Assembly (NCBI GenBank): GCA_033852175.1 | Contig: JAWSUY010000003.1 | Coordinates: forward strand, 124,001-188,000 | DNA from: Agarilytica sp033852175 | Lineage (GTDB): Bacteria; Pseudomonadota; Gammaproteobacteria; Pseudomonadales; Cellvibrionaceae | Length of the DNA: 64,000 nt | Direction: 5' to 3' | In this document: positions 51,846 through 60,888 of the stretch, piece by piece | Layout of the letters: each line of letters begins with the position of its first letter | Numbering within the stretch: the first letter of the stretch is position 1 | The notes under the pieces: model-generated | What the model saw: only the letters and a program-made list of their open reading frames with translations | Database searches by the model: none | What the model was told of the DNA's origin: nothing | Position numbers and translations under genes: made by a program

Positions 51846-53321
51846 TTATTCTATTACTTCAGCCTCACCTTGCGGGTTCTTGTCGGTCACTTTCACATAC
51901 AGCAAGTAACCACAAATGAATGCAATTGAGGCAAGTGACGAGTAAGCGCATGAATTTGCCGGATTGTATACGCCACCAAATATATTCAGATAAAGGTGGC
52001 CCAGTAAGCCAATAAGGGACGCGACGAATATGGCGTAAGGGTTAATGTATTTGGGGCCGATAACGCCAAACAGTATAGGGACCAATGTGGCGGCAGCAAG
52101 GCCGTATATGCCTTTTTGGGCAAATAGCCCCACCATTCTGGGGGGGTCCCAAGCAAATGCTAAAGAAATAAGGCCTATGGAGATCAGCACCCAGCGGGAT
52201 AGAATAAGTCCCTTGCGTTGAAATTCTTCAGGGCATGACGCTTTGGCGAGTGGGCGGTATATGTCATATACAACCATTGCAGAAAGTGAAACCAAAATCC
52301 CGTCTAATGTGCTCAGTCCTGCAGCTAAAAGCGTTATCGTAATAAAGGGTAATAAATAAGGGCCAATATTTGAGGAGGAAAACTCATGCAATAAATATTG
52401 AGTGACTACGGTATTTTGGTTTTCGACTTCAACTCCAGCAAGCCTTGCAAAAATTCCTATCAGTACAAAAGATGCGAATAATGCACCTGCGACGGCGACA
52501 GTGATTAAAAATTTCTTTATTTGCGCATCGTCTTTTATATAGAGAACTTTTGAAAGGATATGAGGTTGCATGGCAAGGCCAAAAGTCACGATGAAAACAC
52601 TTGCCGATATGGAAAATACATCATTGTATAGTTTTGAGTCAGGATTGGTCGGTTTTGCGTAATTGGGACTTACGGTCTCTAGTGCTGCGATAAATCCACC
52701 GTCAAAATATTTTAGGCCATTCAGTAATAAAAAGGCTGCAACTAATATCATCATAAACCCTTGAAACGTATTGGTGTATACGTGAGCGTATGTTCCACCC
52801 ATCAAAACATAACTAAACACGAACCCAAGGCACAATATTAGGGATATTTTTTGTGAGATAGGAAAGATGGAACTCATGAGGATGGAGCAACCGACTAAAA
52901 TCAAAATGACAAAGGTAATGGTCAATAAATTAATAAAAGAAAAATACAATCCAAGGGGGCGACTTTGGTAGCGATCATTAATCCACCCCGGAATGGTGAG
53001 TGACTTATGTTTATCTCCAAATCGACGAAAACCTTTGGTGATGAGAAGCAGCGCGGCAAACAATCCCAGGGGAGAGAAAATACCGTAATGGATATACGCA
53101 GATAGTCCGTCTTGATATAGAAATCCTGGGTTAATGACGAAGGTTGCGGTGCTGGACATCGCAGCCATCATGGTGATGCCGACAAAATAGGGGTTGATAT
53201 CTTTGTTGCCGATCGCAAAGCTCGTGATATTCGTGGTTTTTTTCATTCCTATCCAAGATAGGCGAAAGGTTAATGCCACAAAGGCGATGAGAAGAGCGTA
53301 CTTAAATATTTCTGGACCCAT
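51846..53321 (-). CDS. Sodium:solute symporter (SSF family)
   Basis: A 491-residue membrane protein with about 13 hydrophobic segments. SSF landmarks: SFAIGNKDINPYFVGITMMAAMSSTATFVINPGFLYQDG near the N-terminus, and GLSTLDGILVSLSAMVVYDIYRPL with the downstream helices. The family transports proline, acetate, sugars and others with Na+; the substrate cannot be assigned. A stand-alone gene; the ArsR-type gene upstream is divergent. Start ATG at 53321. Confidence 0.88.
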   Translation of the reverse strand: MGPEIFKYALLIAFVALTFRLSWIGMKKTTNITSFAIGNKDINPYFVGITMMAAMSSTATFVINPGFLYQDGLSAYIHYGIFSPLGLFAALLLITKGFRRFGDKHKSLTIPGWINDRYQSRPLGLYFSFINLLTITFVILILVGCSILMSSIFPISQKISLILCLGFVFSYVLMGGTYAHVYTNTFQGFMMILVAAFLLLNGLKYFDGGFIAALETVSPNYAKPTNPDSKLYNDVFSISASVFIVTFGLAMQPHILSKVLYIKDDAQIKKFLITVAVAGALFASFVLIGIFARLAGVEVENQNTVVTQYLLHEFSSSNIGPYLLPFITITLLAAGLSTLDGILVSLSAMVVYDIYRPLAKASCPEEFQRKGLILSRWVLISIGLISLAFAWDPPRMVGLFAQKGIYGLAAATLVPILFGVIGPKYINPYAIFVASLIGLLGHLYLNIFGGVYNPANSCAYSSLASIAFICGYLLYVKVTDKNPQGEAEVIE

Positions 53322-53545
53322 GTTTTACCTTGTTTTATCTACATCAAACGTCTAATGATTGGTCATAGCCCCTGAGCATAAGATCTACCCAGTCTATGTC
53401 CATACTGTTTTAGTGTAGTTGATTTAAATCTTCGCTCGTATTGAATTTAGATCTCGCAGGGAAAGTGAAGTCTGTATTTTATTTTTATAGGAAGCTGTGG
53501 TCTTTTAGATTCTTTGGGTATATGCGGATAAAGAGTCTTGCTTTG

Positions 53546-53582
53546 TATATTAGAAGGTACTACATTAGTTGTATCTAATATA
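53546..53582 (+). promoter_or_regulatory. Inverted-repeat operator of the sulfur operon
   Basis: TATATTAGA (53546-53554) and TCTAATATA (53574-53582) form a perfect 9-bp inverted repeat separated by 19 bp, directly upstream of the ArsR-type gene. BigR/SqrR-type repressors bind AT-rich dyads of this kind in front of their own operon, so autoregulation is likely (inference). Confidence 0.65.
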
Positions 53583-53600
53583 GTGTTGAGTGTTGAATTC

Positions 53601-53924
53601 GTGACAGACAAAAACCTAAGCATGACAGCAAAACAATTACAGCAATTAGCAAAGAGTGCGCACCGCGCTGCGAGCTTGCTGAAGGCCATGAGCAACCAAA
53701 ACCGACTGATGATTCTATGTGCATTATTGGAACGGGAACTATCTGTTGGTGAATTAAATACTTTAACGCCGTTATCTCAGTCGGCCCTGTCTCAGCATTT
53801 GGCGGCCTTAAGAAAAGCTGAATTAGTGAATACAAGGCGTGAGTCGCAAACGATTTTTTATCGTATAGACAATGATGCTGTGTTAGAAATTATTCAGGTT
53901 CTAAAAAATACATTTTGTTCATAA
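53601..53924 (+). CDS. ArsR/SmtB-family repressor, BigR-like
   Basis: A winged-helix regulator. RAASLLKAMSNQNRLMILCALLERELSVGELNTL and the recognition helix SQSALSQHLAALRKAELVNTRRE match BigR/SqrR/YgaV-type sensors. Two Cys are suitably placed (MILCAL and the C-terminal FCS), which in this group form a persulfide/disulfide switch. The longest open frame begins at 53538 but would cover the operator; GTG at 53601 or ATG at 53622 is preferred. Its TAA overlaps the ATG of the permease (TAATG), so the operon starts here. Senses reactive sulfur (inference). Confidence 0.85.
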   Translation: MTDKNLSMTAKQLQQLAKSAHRAASLLKAMSNQNRLMILCALLERELSVGELNTLTPLSQSALSQHLAALRKAELVNTRRESQTIFYRIDNDAVLEIIQVLKNTFCS

Positions 53925-54748
53925 TGGTTGATCTTGTGATTTTAGTTGTTGGAATCGTTATCGGTGTTGTGCTGGGTCTTACTGGAGCGGGTGGCTCCGT
54001 TTTGGCTGTTCCCTTGCTTATGAGTTTTCTTGGGTTTTCAATGACCGAAGCGGTTGGACTTTCATTGGGCGCTGTTGCCGCGAGTACCATTATTGGCTCG
54101 GTATTGAAAAGGCGGGCGGGTGATATTCATTGGTTGCCAGCCGTCGTATTCGTTGTATTCGGTAGCGTTGGCTCTCCTATTGGCAGTTGGCTGAATCGAC
54201 AGTGGCCAGAGAATATTGTATTAGCTGGTTTTTGCTTGTTAATGCTCGTTGTTGCTTTGCATATGTGGCGACAAGCTTCAGTTGATCCAGAATCAAGTAA
54301 AGTACTTCGGGGTAATTCGAAAGCCGCAGAGAATCCGCAGGTTGTTTGCCAGGTTCGTCCGAACGACAGTTATAAATTAGCATGGCCCTGCACGTACTTG
54401 ATGGTGTTGAGTGGGCTGGGTACTGGCATCTTATCTGGCTTGTTTGGGGTGGGCGGCGGTTTTTTGATTGTCCCTGCGTTACTCTCGCTAACCAATATGT
54501 CTATGCGCCAAGCGGTTTCTACATCTCTTTTCGTTATCGCATGTATAAGCACTTTTGGATTTTTAAATTTTGTGCTGCTTACCGGGGACGTCAATATCAG
54601 TGTGTTATTGCTATTGATGACCGGAGGAATCGTAGGAATGATTATCGGTATCTTTTCCAGTCGCTACTTGGCTGGCCCAATACTGCAGAAACTATTTTCT
54701 GGATTAATTTTAATTGCCCTGAGCGTAACCGTATTGATGGGGTTGTGA
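53924..54748 (+). CDS. TauE/SafE-family sulfite/sulfur exporter permease
   Basis: A membrane protein of about 275 residues with eight hydrophobic segments in two repeats: VDLVILVVGIVIGVVLGLTGAGGSVLAVPLL and the matching LSGLGTGILSGLFGVGGGFLIVPALL, each carrying the Gly-rich TauE motif. Family members export sulfite, sulfoacetate or thiosulfate. ATG at 53924 overlaps the repressor stop by one base. Second gene of the operon; a role in removing oxidised sulfur made by the dioxygenase is likely. Confidence 0.9.
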   Translation: MVDLVILVVGIVIGVVLGLTGAGGSVLAVPLLMSFLGFSMTEAVGLSLGAVAASTIIGSVLKRRAGDIHWLPAVVFVVFGSVGSPIGSWLNRQWPENIVLAGFCLLMLVVALHMWRQASVDPESSKVLRGNSKAAENPQVVCQVRPNDSYKLAWPCTYLMVLSGLGTGILSGLFGVGGGFLIVPALLSLTNMSMRQAVSTSLFVIACISTFGFLNFVLLTGDVNISVLLLLMTGGIVGMIIGIFSSRYLAGPILQKLFSGLILIALSVTVLMGL

Positions 54749-54773
54749 CAGGTGGTTGTCATTGGAGGTTTTT

Positions 54774-55469
54774 GTGCTGTTTAGACAGTTATTTGATCGT
54801 GATTCATTTACGTATACCTATTTGCTTGCTGACGAAAATACGCGAGATGCGGTATTAATAGATCCGGTATTGGAAAATGTGGATATGTATGTGGGGCTAC
54901 TCGGGGACTTGGGTCTAACGCTGAGCTGTGGAATTGATACTCACGTGCATGCTGATCACATTACAGCTCTAGGTGCTTTGCGATCACAGCTAGGCTGCAC
55001 GACTTATATTGGGAATATTGGAGATATCGATTGCGCCGATAGCGGTTTAATAGATGGTTTGGTTATTTCTTTGGGAGAGCATCAAATCAGAGCAACTTAT
55101 ACTCCGGGCCATACCGACGATTCATATTCATTTCTAGTGGACGATGGAAAGAAACGTTACCTTTTTTCCGGTGATACCTTATTGATTAATGGGGCAGGCC
55201 GAACTGATTTTCAGAATGGTAATCCGGCGGCTCTTTATCATAGTTTGCATGAAAAACTCATGAATCTCCCGGATGACACGATTGTGTGTCCTGCCCATGA
55301 CTACAACGGAAAAGTACGATCAACAATTGGCGAAGAGAAAAAGCATAACCCCCGGATCAATATTGCCAGCAAAGCGGAGTTTATTACCCATATGAACAAC
55401 TTAAAATTGCCTGACCCGAAGTTAATGGATGTTGCGGTGTCAGCTAACCGTACCTGCGGTAAAGGTTAA
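54774..55469 (+). CDS. Persulfide dioxygenase-like MBL-fold protein (ETHE1/Blh type)
   Basis: About 231 residues. Metal motif IDTHVHADHITALG (HxHxDH), second ligand in TPGHTDDSYSF, metal-bridging Asp in FSGDTLLINGAGRTDFQNG, and PAHDYNG, together typical of ETHE1/Blh persulfide dioxygenases, which oxidise glutathione persulfide to sulfite with one iron. Start GTG at 54774 has GGAGG five bases upstream; the longer frame from 54756 covers that site. Third gene of the operon. The gene context strongly supports a persulfide role. Confidence 0.9.
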   Translation: MLFRQLFDRDSFTYTYLLADENTRDAVLIDPVLENVDMYVGLLGDLGLTLSCGIDTHVHADHITALGALRSQLGCTTYIGNIGDIDCADSGLIDGLVISLGEHQIRATYTPGHTDDSYSFLVDDGKKRYLFSGDTLLINGAGRTDFQNGNPAALYHSLHEKLMNLPDDTIVCPAHDYNGKVRSTIGEEKKHNPRINIASKAEFITHMNNLKLPDPKLMDVAVSANRTCGKG

Positions 55470-55474
55470 ATTTT

Positions 55475-55915
55475 ATGGATGCTCTTATCAATGAAATTTA
55501 TATTCGGGCGCTTGTTGGGGGCACGATGATCGGCGTTTCTGTTTCATTAATGCTGCTGTGTTTTGGACGGATTACGGGAATTAGCGGCATTATTACACAC
55601 GCCATATTTGATCGTAAGCTACCCCTATCGTTTGATAGCGCTTGGCGCATAGTATTTTTAATCGGCATGATTTCAGGTGCTGCGCTTGCGTTCAAAATCA
55701 CGGGAGTGGAAAAGCCGGAAGAAGTGAACGCTAACGCGCTAACAATCATTTTGTCGGGCTTGCTTGTCGGTATTGGTGTGACGCTTGCCAATGGTTGCAC
55801 CAGCGGCCATGGTATTTGTGGTGTTTCTCGTTTGTCTGTTCGATCTGTTGTGGCAACACTTTGTTTTATGCTGTCCGCAATGTTGATGGTTTTCGCTGTT
55901 CGGCATTTATTTTAA
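55475..55915 (+). CDS. YeeE/YedE-family half-transporter (PmpA-like)
   Basis: A 146-residue membrane protein with about four hydrophobic segments and the GCTSGHGICG motif (Cys pair in LANGCTSGHGICGVSRLSVRS), the hallmark of YeeE/YedE sulfur-compound (thiosulfate/persulfide) channels. Family members in BigR operons are split in two; the second half follows 28 bp downstream. Fourth gene of the operon. Confidence 0.9.
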   Translation: MDALINEIYIRALVGGTMIGVSVSLMLLCFGRITGISGIITHAIFDRKLPLSFDSAWRIVFLIGMISGAALAFKITGVEKPEEVNANALTIILSGLLVGIGVTLANGCTSGHGICGVSRLSVRSVVATLCFMLSAMLMVFAVRHLF

Positions 55916-55942
55916 CGCAGGGACCGTTGGGGTTAAGAATAC

Positions 55943-56353
55943 ATGAAGTTTATATTGGTTTTGTTTGCAGGTTTGATTTTTGGTGGCGGTTTAGTGGTAT
56001 CGGGAATGTCGGATCAAAATAAGATTCTAAATTTTCTTGATGTAAACGGTCAGTGGGACCCAAGCCTATTACTGGTAATGGCTGGAGCGTTAATGATATC
56101 TGCTCCGTCTTTTTATCTTATTTTAAAGCGTCAAGCCCCATTACTTTCTCAAACCTTCGTTTTACAGAAAAACAGAAAAGTGAATAGGCCTTTAGTCGTA
56201 GGCTCAATACTGTTTGGTGCAGGGTGGGGTGTTTATGGTTATTGTCCTGGTCCCGCAATTGTTTCACTTGTTTACTTTCGTGTAGAAACGTTTATATTTT
56301 TAGTTGCGATGTTGTTAGGTATTTATATGACTCAAAAATTAAAAACCGACTGA
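55943..56353 (+). CDS. YeeE/YedE-family half-transporter (PmpB/DUF6691-like)
   Basis: A 136-residue membrane protein with three or four hydrophobic segments: KFILVLFAGLIFGGGLVVSGMSDQNKILNFLDVNG at the N-terminus and GSILFGAGWGVYGYCPGPAIVSL with a conserved Gly-Tyr-Cys-Pro-Gly. This is the partner of the preceding YeeE half. Start ATG at 55943. Last gene of the sulfur operon; a 249-bp gap follows. Confidence 0.88.
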   Translation: MKFILVLFAGLIFGGGLVVSGMSDQNKILNFLDVNGQWDPSLLLVMAGALMISAPSFYLILKRQAPLLSQTFVLQKNRKVNRPLVVGSILFGAGWGVYGYCPGPAIVSLVYFRVETFIFLVAMLLGIYMTQKLKTD

Positions 56354-56602
56354 TCTCTATTTCTTTTTGTTTTAACTATCTTTCAATGAAATCGAATTGA
56401 TCGTATTGGTCGATATCAAAGCGAAATGCTTCAGCTTTTTTTAGAAATGTTTTTAAAAAGGTGATTTTAATTTAGCTTTTGGCGCGAAAATGATTATACT
56501 AGGCGTTAGTTCTTTTTCGTATATGAAATGTGTTTTTGTATGTTTATTGGGGCTAATGCTCGTTTGGTATGTTGATCATCGAATATAGATAGTGGGGGGA
56601 TT

Positions 56603-57496
56603 GTGTTTAAGCGTTTTCAGAAACAACTGTTTTTTTGCATTGCAGCGATTGGCATTGCCATACTTCCTTCTATTTGTGTTGTAGCTTCACCTTCTGATGT
56701 TGTGTATCCCAAACCTAAAAATCAGCATGATGTAATGTTTGAATATCCATTACAGTTACTGAAGCTTGCGATTGAGCAATCTAAAGCTCCGATAGGTCTT
56801 GCTTCCAGCTCTAAATACCTTCCTGAAAAACGTGCGTTATACAAGCTGCGAAATAAAGACGGGGTTGATATTTTATGGTCGTTAACGAGCGAGCAAAACG
56901 AAGAAGATTTTTTGGCTATTAAAATCCCTCTTTTTAAAGGTCTGTCTGGGTGGCGAGTGCCCCTGATTAGTGAAGAGCATCAAGTTCCCACTGAAACAAT
57001 AAAGAGTGTGGAAGATTTAAAACAATATACGGTTATCCAGGGCAGTGATTGGCCCGGTCGGTTTATTTTTGAAGCCAATAACATAGCCGTTCACCACGCC
57101 TACCAAGAAAAAAGCCGTTTTGAAATGTTGAGTAAAAAACGCGGTGACATGTTATTTCGATCTGTTGTTGCATCTGGGGCAGATAAAAAGCTGCAGGAAG
57201 AATTTGGAGTGAAGATCGACTCTAAATTGTTGGTGCGTTATCCCAGCGCGGTTTACTTTTTTGTTCACAAGGGTAATCAAGAGCTGGCGAGTTATATCAA
57301 AGGCGGATTAGAGGTTGCCGTAGAAAATGGTAGCTTCGATAGACTGTTTTACAAAATGGTAATGCCTGTCATTGAGCGTAGCGAGCTTAATAAACGCGTG
57401 ATCTTGGATATCGATAATCCTTTTTCTCCTGTGACGATGCCTACAAATGATAAGCGCTTGTGGTATCAATTGGGTTCTCAAGTTAGTCCGAACTAA
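56603..57496 (+). CDS. Putative periplasmic solute-binding-like protein
   Basis: A 297-residue exported protein. Signal peptide (RFQKQLFFCIAAIGIAILPSICVVA). The core, with SVEDLKQYTVIQGSDWPGRFIF, VASGADKKLQEEF and ELASYIKGGLEVAVENGSFDRLFYKM, resembles type-2 periplasmic binding proteins (SBP_bac_3 fold), including the usual order of helices. I did not recognise a closer family, and no transporter genes are near. The GTG start at 56603 has a strong GGGGGG site upstream. A signalling or sensing role is possible. Confidence 0.6.
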   Translation: MFKRFQKQLFFCIAAIGIAILPSICVVASPSDVVYPKPKNQHDVMFEYPLQLLKLAIEQSKAPIGLASSSKYLPEKRALYKLRNKDGVDILWSLTSEQNEEDFLAIKIPLFKGLSGWRVPLISEEHQVPTETIKSVEDLKQYTVIQGSDWPGRFIFEANNIAVHHAYQEKSRFEMLSKKRGDMLFRSVVASGADKKLQEEFGVKIDSKLLVRYPSAVYFFVHKGNQELASYIKGGLEVAVENGSFDRLFYKMVMPVIERSELNKRVILDIDNPFSPVTMPTNDKRLWYQLGSQVSPN

Positions 57497-57563
57497 TCCA
57501 TGAAGACCCCAGTTGGCTTGTGTTTTCTCCTTTGTGTTTTAACCCTATCCCCAAACTTTATAT

Positions 57564-57908
57564 CTAGCTTTCATCGCTACTATTCTTTAGTGATTGAATA
57601 ATCACTATTGCTTCGTCGATATCAATTTCCCATCGTTGAAACGAATCCATCGCTGGAGGTTGCTCTACCGTGCTTGGGTTTAAGTATTCTGAGAAAGATT
57701 GGATTGTTTGATCGAATATCGTATTAGATTCGTGTGGCTTTTCGAGAGCCTGACCGACCAACTCCAATAGTCCTGACGCCTGAGAGAGCCATTTTTTGTC
57801 GTCCTCAACGTAGGGGCGCGCCTCCGACGAGTACGAGTTACTCATGCGCAGAGCGAAAGATACCTGGCTGATGAGGTCGTAGGCTTTTTCTAGTGTGGGT
57901 TTGTTCAT
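57564..57908 (-). CDS. Hypothetical protein, 114 residues
   Basis: No family recognised. Mostly helical, acidic and soluble (TLEKAYDLISQVSFALRMSN, WLSQASGLLELVGQALEKP, IDIDEAIVIIQSLKN). No signal peptide or membrane segment. ATG at 57908. It converges with the 56603 gene; the tRNA-Ala(GGC) gene lies upstream on the same strand, with its terminator in between. Function unknown. Confidence 0.6.
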   Translation of the reverse strand: MNKPTLEKAYDLISQVSFALRMSNSYSSEARPYVEDDKKWLSQASGLLELVGQALEKPHESNTIFDQTIQSFSEYLNPSTVEQPPAMDSFQRWEIDIDEAIVIIQSLKNSSDES

Positions 57909-57988
57909 GGTCTTCTCTGCTTATTTGATCTGTCGGCTCCATCTAATTTGTGGGAGGGAGCAGTCTAGAGCATATCCGATCGTCCAAT

Positions 57989-58019
57989 AAAAAACCCCCA
58001 CTCTTACGAGTGAGGGTTT
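57989..58019 (-). terminator. Terminator of tRNA-Ala
   Basis: On the minus strand AAACCCTCACTC / GAGTGGGGGTTT (with one G-T-type mismatch) around GTAA, followed by T residues. Directly downstream of the tRNA. Confidence 0.85.
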
Positions 58020-58024
58020 GATAT

Positions 58025-58100
58025 TGGTGGAGCCTAGCGGGATCGAACCGCTGACCTCAACACTGCCAGTGTTGCGCTCTCCCAGCTGAGCTAAGGCCCC
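58025..58100 (-). tRNA. tRNA-Ala (GGC anticodon)
   Basis: A 76-nt cloverleaf read on the minus strand: acceptor GGGGCCT pairing with AGGCTCC (one G-U), D-arm GCTCAGCTGGGAGAGC, anticodon stem CAACA/TGTTG with loop CTGGCAG (anticodon GGC, Ala), T-arm with GGTTCGATCC, and an encoded CCA end. The gltX gene lies upstream on the same strand. Confidence 0.96.
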
Positions 58101-58190
58101 AAAATCTGAGGAGGCGCATTGTATCAGGCCTCCCTTGCGTGTCAACTCTATCTATTGAACTGCATAGAGCACGCACAACTTCACGGTTAG

Positions 58191-59690
58191 TTAGCCCTCT
58201 GGGGCTGCCTTGCCAAGTTGGTTGTACTCCTTTTCAAAGCGCTTCAATACTTTCTTACCTGCGCCGCCGAGCACTTCTATGCTGTCGCGTAGACGAGCCC
58301 TTGTCACGTCAGAGCCGAGAAGCTCCATGGCATCCATAACAGAGAAAGAGTCTTTGGTGCCGACAACGGATACGAAAAGAGGGGCGTTAAAATCACCGAG
58401 TTTGATCGACATGTTTCCGGCAAGGGCTTTGATTGTCTCGAAGAGTGTATCGCGTTCCCAGGTGCTGGTTTTTTCCAATTCCCATAGAGCAAACTGAAGA
58501 ACCTTCTTTTGCGTCTCTAAGTCGAGTTTATTCGCAGTGAAGCTTTGCTCGCTAAGTGGCAGCTTGCCAGATAGTAAGAAGGCGGTTGCGGGGATGAAGT
58601 CAGAGAAGGTGCTGATTCTTGGTTTTACCAACGACACCACTTTCTTGAGTTTTTCAGGGTCGATAGCCCACTCGGTAAAGCGTTGTATAAATGTCTCGGT
58701 GTCGAGGTCTTCGCGTAACCATAGGCCGTTAAGCCAGTTGAGTTTTTCGACGTCGAAGACTGGGCCACCCAGAGAAACACGTTGAATATCGAAGTTGTCG
58801 AGCATGGTTTGCAGTGAAAACTTCTCACTTTCATCCGGCATCGACCAGCCCATACGACCTAAATAGTTAGTGATCGCTTCCGGTAAGTAGCCCGTGTTCT
58901 GGTAATACAGAATACTGGTGGGGTTTTTTCGTTTGCTGAGTTTGGTTTTGTCGGGGTTACGTAGCAGCGGCAGGTGACAAAATGTTGGAACGTCCCAGCC
59001 AAAGTACTTATAAAGAAGAAGATGCTTAGGTGTCGAGTTAATCCACTCTTCGCCACGGATCACGTGAGTGATTTCCATGAGGTGATCATCGACCACGTTG
59101 GCGAGATGGTAGGTCGGCATACCATCGGATTTCATGAGTATCTGCGCGTCGACGAGGGACCAATCACATTCGATGGTGCCGCGTAGCATGTCGCTCACTT
59201 CACAGATGCCGTCAGTCGGTACATTCATGCGCACAACATAAGGCGCGTTTGCACTTTCTCGTTCAGCGACAACGTCGGCGGGTAGCGCAAGGTCAGCGGG
59301 TTTGAGTGCAGTGTGAATACCCGCTTCTTTTCTTTCCGCGCGCAATACGTTCAACTCATCAGAGGTGCGGTAGCACTTGAAGGCATGGCCAGCCTCTAGC
59401 AACTGGTCAACATGTTTGACGTAGATGTCTTTTCGTTCGCTTTGGCGGTAGGGGCCGAATTCGCCGCCGACATCGGGGCCTTCGTCCCAGTCGAGGCCTA
59501 GCCAGCGAAGGGAGTCAAAAATGGCCTGTTCGGACGCAGATGTTGAGCGCGTCTGATCGGTGTCTTCAATTCGTAAAATGAACTTGCCGCCATGTTGTTT
59601 AGCGAAGCACAAATTGAATAATGCGATATAGGCTGTGCCTACATGGGGGTCGCCAGTGGGCGATGGGGCTATGCGGGTTCTGACCGTCAC
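58191..59690 (-). CDS. gltX: GltX, glutamyl-tRNA synthetase
   Basis: Charges tRNA-Glu with glutamate. 499 residues, class I synthetase: HIGH-type motif PSPTGDPHVGTAYIALFN near the N-terminus, KMSKS-type motif as KLSKRKNPTS, and RIEDTDQTRS and GEEWINSTPKHLLLY in between. ATG at 59690. The tRNA-Ala gene follows downstream on the same strand. The nitroreductase gene is divergent. Confidence 0.97.
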   Translation of the reverse strand: MTVRTRIAPSPTGDPHVGTAYIALFNLCFAKQHGGKFILRIEDTDQTRSTSASEQAIFDSLRWLGLDWDEGPDVGGEFGPYRQSERKDIYVKHVDQLLEAGHAFKCYRTSDELNVLRAERKEAGIHTALKPADLALPADVVAERESANAPYVVRMNVPTDGICEVSDMLRGTIECDWSLVDAQILMKSDGMPTYHLANVVDDHLMEITHVIRGEEWINSTPKHLLLYKYFGWDVPTFCHLPLLRNPDKTKLSKRKNPTSILYYQNTGYLPEAITNYLGRMGWSMPDESEKFSLQTMLDNFDIQRVSLGGPVFDVEKLNWLNGLWLREDLDTETFIQRFTEWAIDPEKLKKVVSLVKPRISTFSDFIPATAFLLSGKLPLSEQSFTANKLDLETQKKVLQFALWELEKTSTWERDTLFETIKALAGNMSIKLGDFNAPLFVSVVGTKDSFSVMDAMELLGSDVTRARLRDSIEVLGGAGKKVLKRFEKEYNQLGKAAPEG

Positions 59691-59862
59691 GGAACATCCT
59701 CTTTGATTCAGGGCGAGAAAAGGGCGGGATTATACCCCCGTTTACTTTGCTGCGCAGCTGCGCCAAGATGCGTTTCGTCATTGGTTTGCAGATAATGAAT
59801 ATTTGCAGTCCGTCGTTTATGAGAATTTGGCTAATTGCCAGCTAAAAGATAGAAGTGTATGT

Positions 59863-60435
59863 ATGAATAAAGCTGTAATGGAGTCGCTTTTAACGCGTCG
59901 CTCAGTGTTGGCGCGAGACATGATTGGGCCGGGTCCATCGCTTGAGGAAAGAGATCAAATATTAGCCGCTGCCCACAGGGTGCCGGACCACGGCAAAATT
60001 GGCCCTTGGCGGTTTGTTATTTTTGAGGGCGAGTCGCGTGAGGCTTTTGGTGAGTCGCTTGCTGAAATTTTTGCGGCGGATAACTCGGATGCGTCTGAGA
60101 AGCTTGTGGCTTTTGAGAAAGAGCGGCTGACGCGTGCGCCATTGGTGATTGCGGTGATAAGTTCACCGGTTGAACATAAGGTTCCCCAGTGGGAGCAGCT
60201 GTTAAGCAGTGGGGCGGCCTGCCAGAATATTTTACTGGCGGCGCAGAGTTTGGGTTTTGGTGCGCAGTGGCTTACAGAGTGGTATGCGTATCATGAGAAA
60301 GTTGATGGTTTGCTTGGCTTGACTGACGGCGAAAAGGTTGCCGGTTTTATTTATATAGGAAGTTTTCAGGATAAGCCTAAGGAGCGGGTTCGTCCTGATC
60401 TTGGTGAGCGGGTCTCTTTTTGGGGGCAGGGTTAA
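59863..60435 (+). CDS. Nitroreductase-family protein, YdjA-like
   Basis: About 190 residues, FMN-dependent nitroreductase fold: LLTRRSVLARDMIGPGPSLEERDQILAAAHRVPDHGKIGPWRFVIFEG and the flavin-binding QNILLAAQSLGFGAQWLTEW, as in the short YdjA group. Start ATG at 59863; an upstream in-frame start at 59803 would add 20 residues and is unlikely. The substrate is not defined. Probably monocistronic; the glutaredoxin fusion gene follows 30 bp later on the same strand. Confidence 0.87.
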   Translation: MNKAVMESLLTRRSVLARDMIGPGPSLEERDQILAAAHRVPDHGKIGPWRFVIFEGESREAFGESLAEIFAADNSDASEKLVAFEKERLTRAPLVIAVISSPVEHKVPQWEQLLSSGAACQNILLAAQSLGFGAQWLTEWYAYHEKVDGLLGLTDGEKVAGFIYIGSFQDKPKERVRPDLGERVSFWGQG

Positions 60436-60465
60436 AAAGCGGTATTGGATTTTAGGGGCATAAAT

Positions 60466-60888
60466 GTGAAACGAGCGATTGTATTGTTGTTTTTTGTACT
60501 GTCTGTGTCTGCGGCTTATGGTGAAATATATAAGTGGGTGGATGCAAATGGTAAGACGTATTTTAGTGATTCGAAACCTAAGTCAGATTCGGTTGAGGCG
60601 GTTACGCTTAAAATAAATACCTATACGGATGTTTCGTTTGACGATGGCGCTGGAGATGTCGGAGAAAAGGTTGTGATGTATTCGACGTCGTGGTGTGGGT
60701 ACTGTAAGAAGGCGCGGCGGTATTTCGAGCGCAATAATATTACGTTTGTTGAATATGACATTGAGCGGAATCGTCGGGCTAAGGCTGAGTACGATCGCTT
60801 GGGTGGGCGTGGTGTGCCGGTGATTTTGGTGGGGACGCGTAGGATGAATGGTTTTAGTGTGGATGGGTTTAAGCGGATTTATCAGTAA
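60466..60888 (+). CDS. Exported DUF4124-glutaredoxin fusion protein
   Basis: A 140-residue exported protein. Signal peptide (VKRAIVLLFFVLSVSAAYG) followed by a DUF4124 module (IYKWVDANGKTYFSDSKP) and then a complete glutaredoxin domain: VVMYSTSWCGYCKKARRYF (redox CGYC), VEYDIERN and GVPVILVGTRRMNGF (cis-Pro loop). Glutaredoxins are normally cytosolic; here export to the periplasm is predicted. GTG at 60466 has AGGGG upstream and is preferred to a longer TTG-started frame from 60445. A role in periplasmic disulfide chemistry is inference. Confidence 0.85.
   Translation: MKRAIVLLFFVLSVSAAYGEIYKWVDANGKTYFSDSKPKSDSVEAVTLKINTYTDVSFDDGAGDVGEKVVMYSTSWCGYCKKARRYFERNNITFVEYDIERNRRAKAEYDRLGGRGVPVILVGTRRMNGFSVDGFKRIYQ

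Noticed and set aside
53538..53600. Upstream extension of the ArsR-type repressor to 53538
   Set aside because: It would place the coding start over the 9-bp operator dyad; the winged-helix core starts well downstream.
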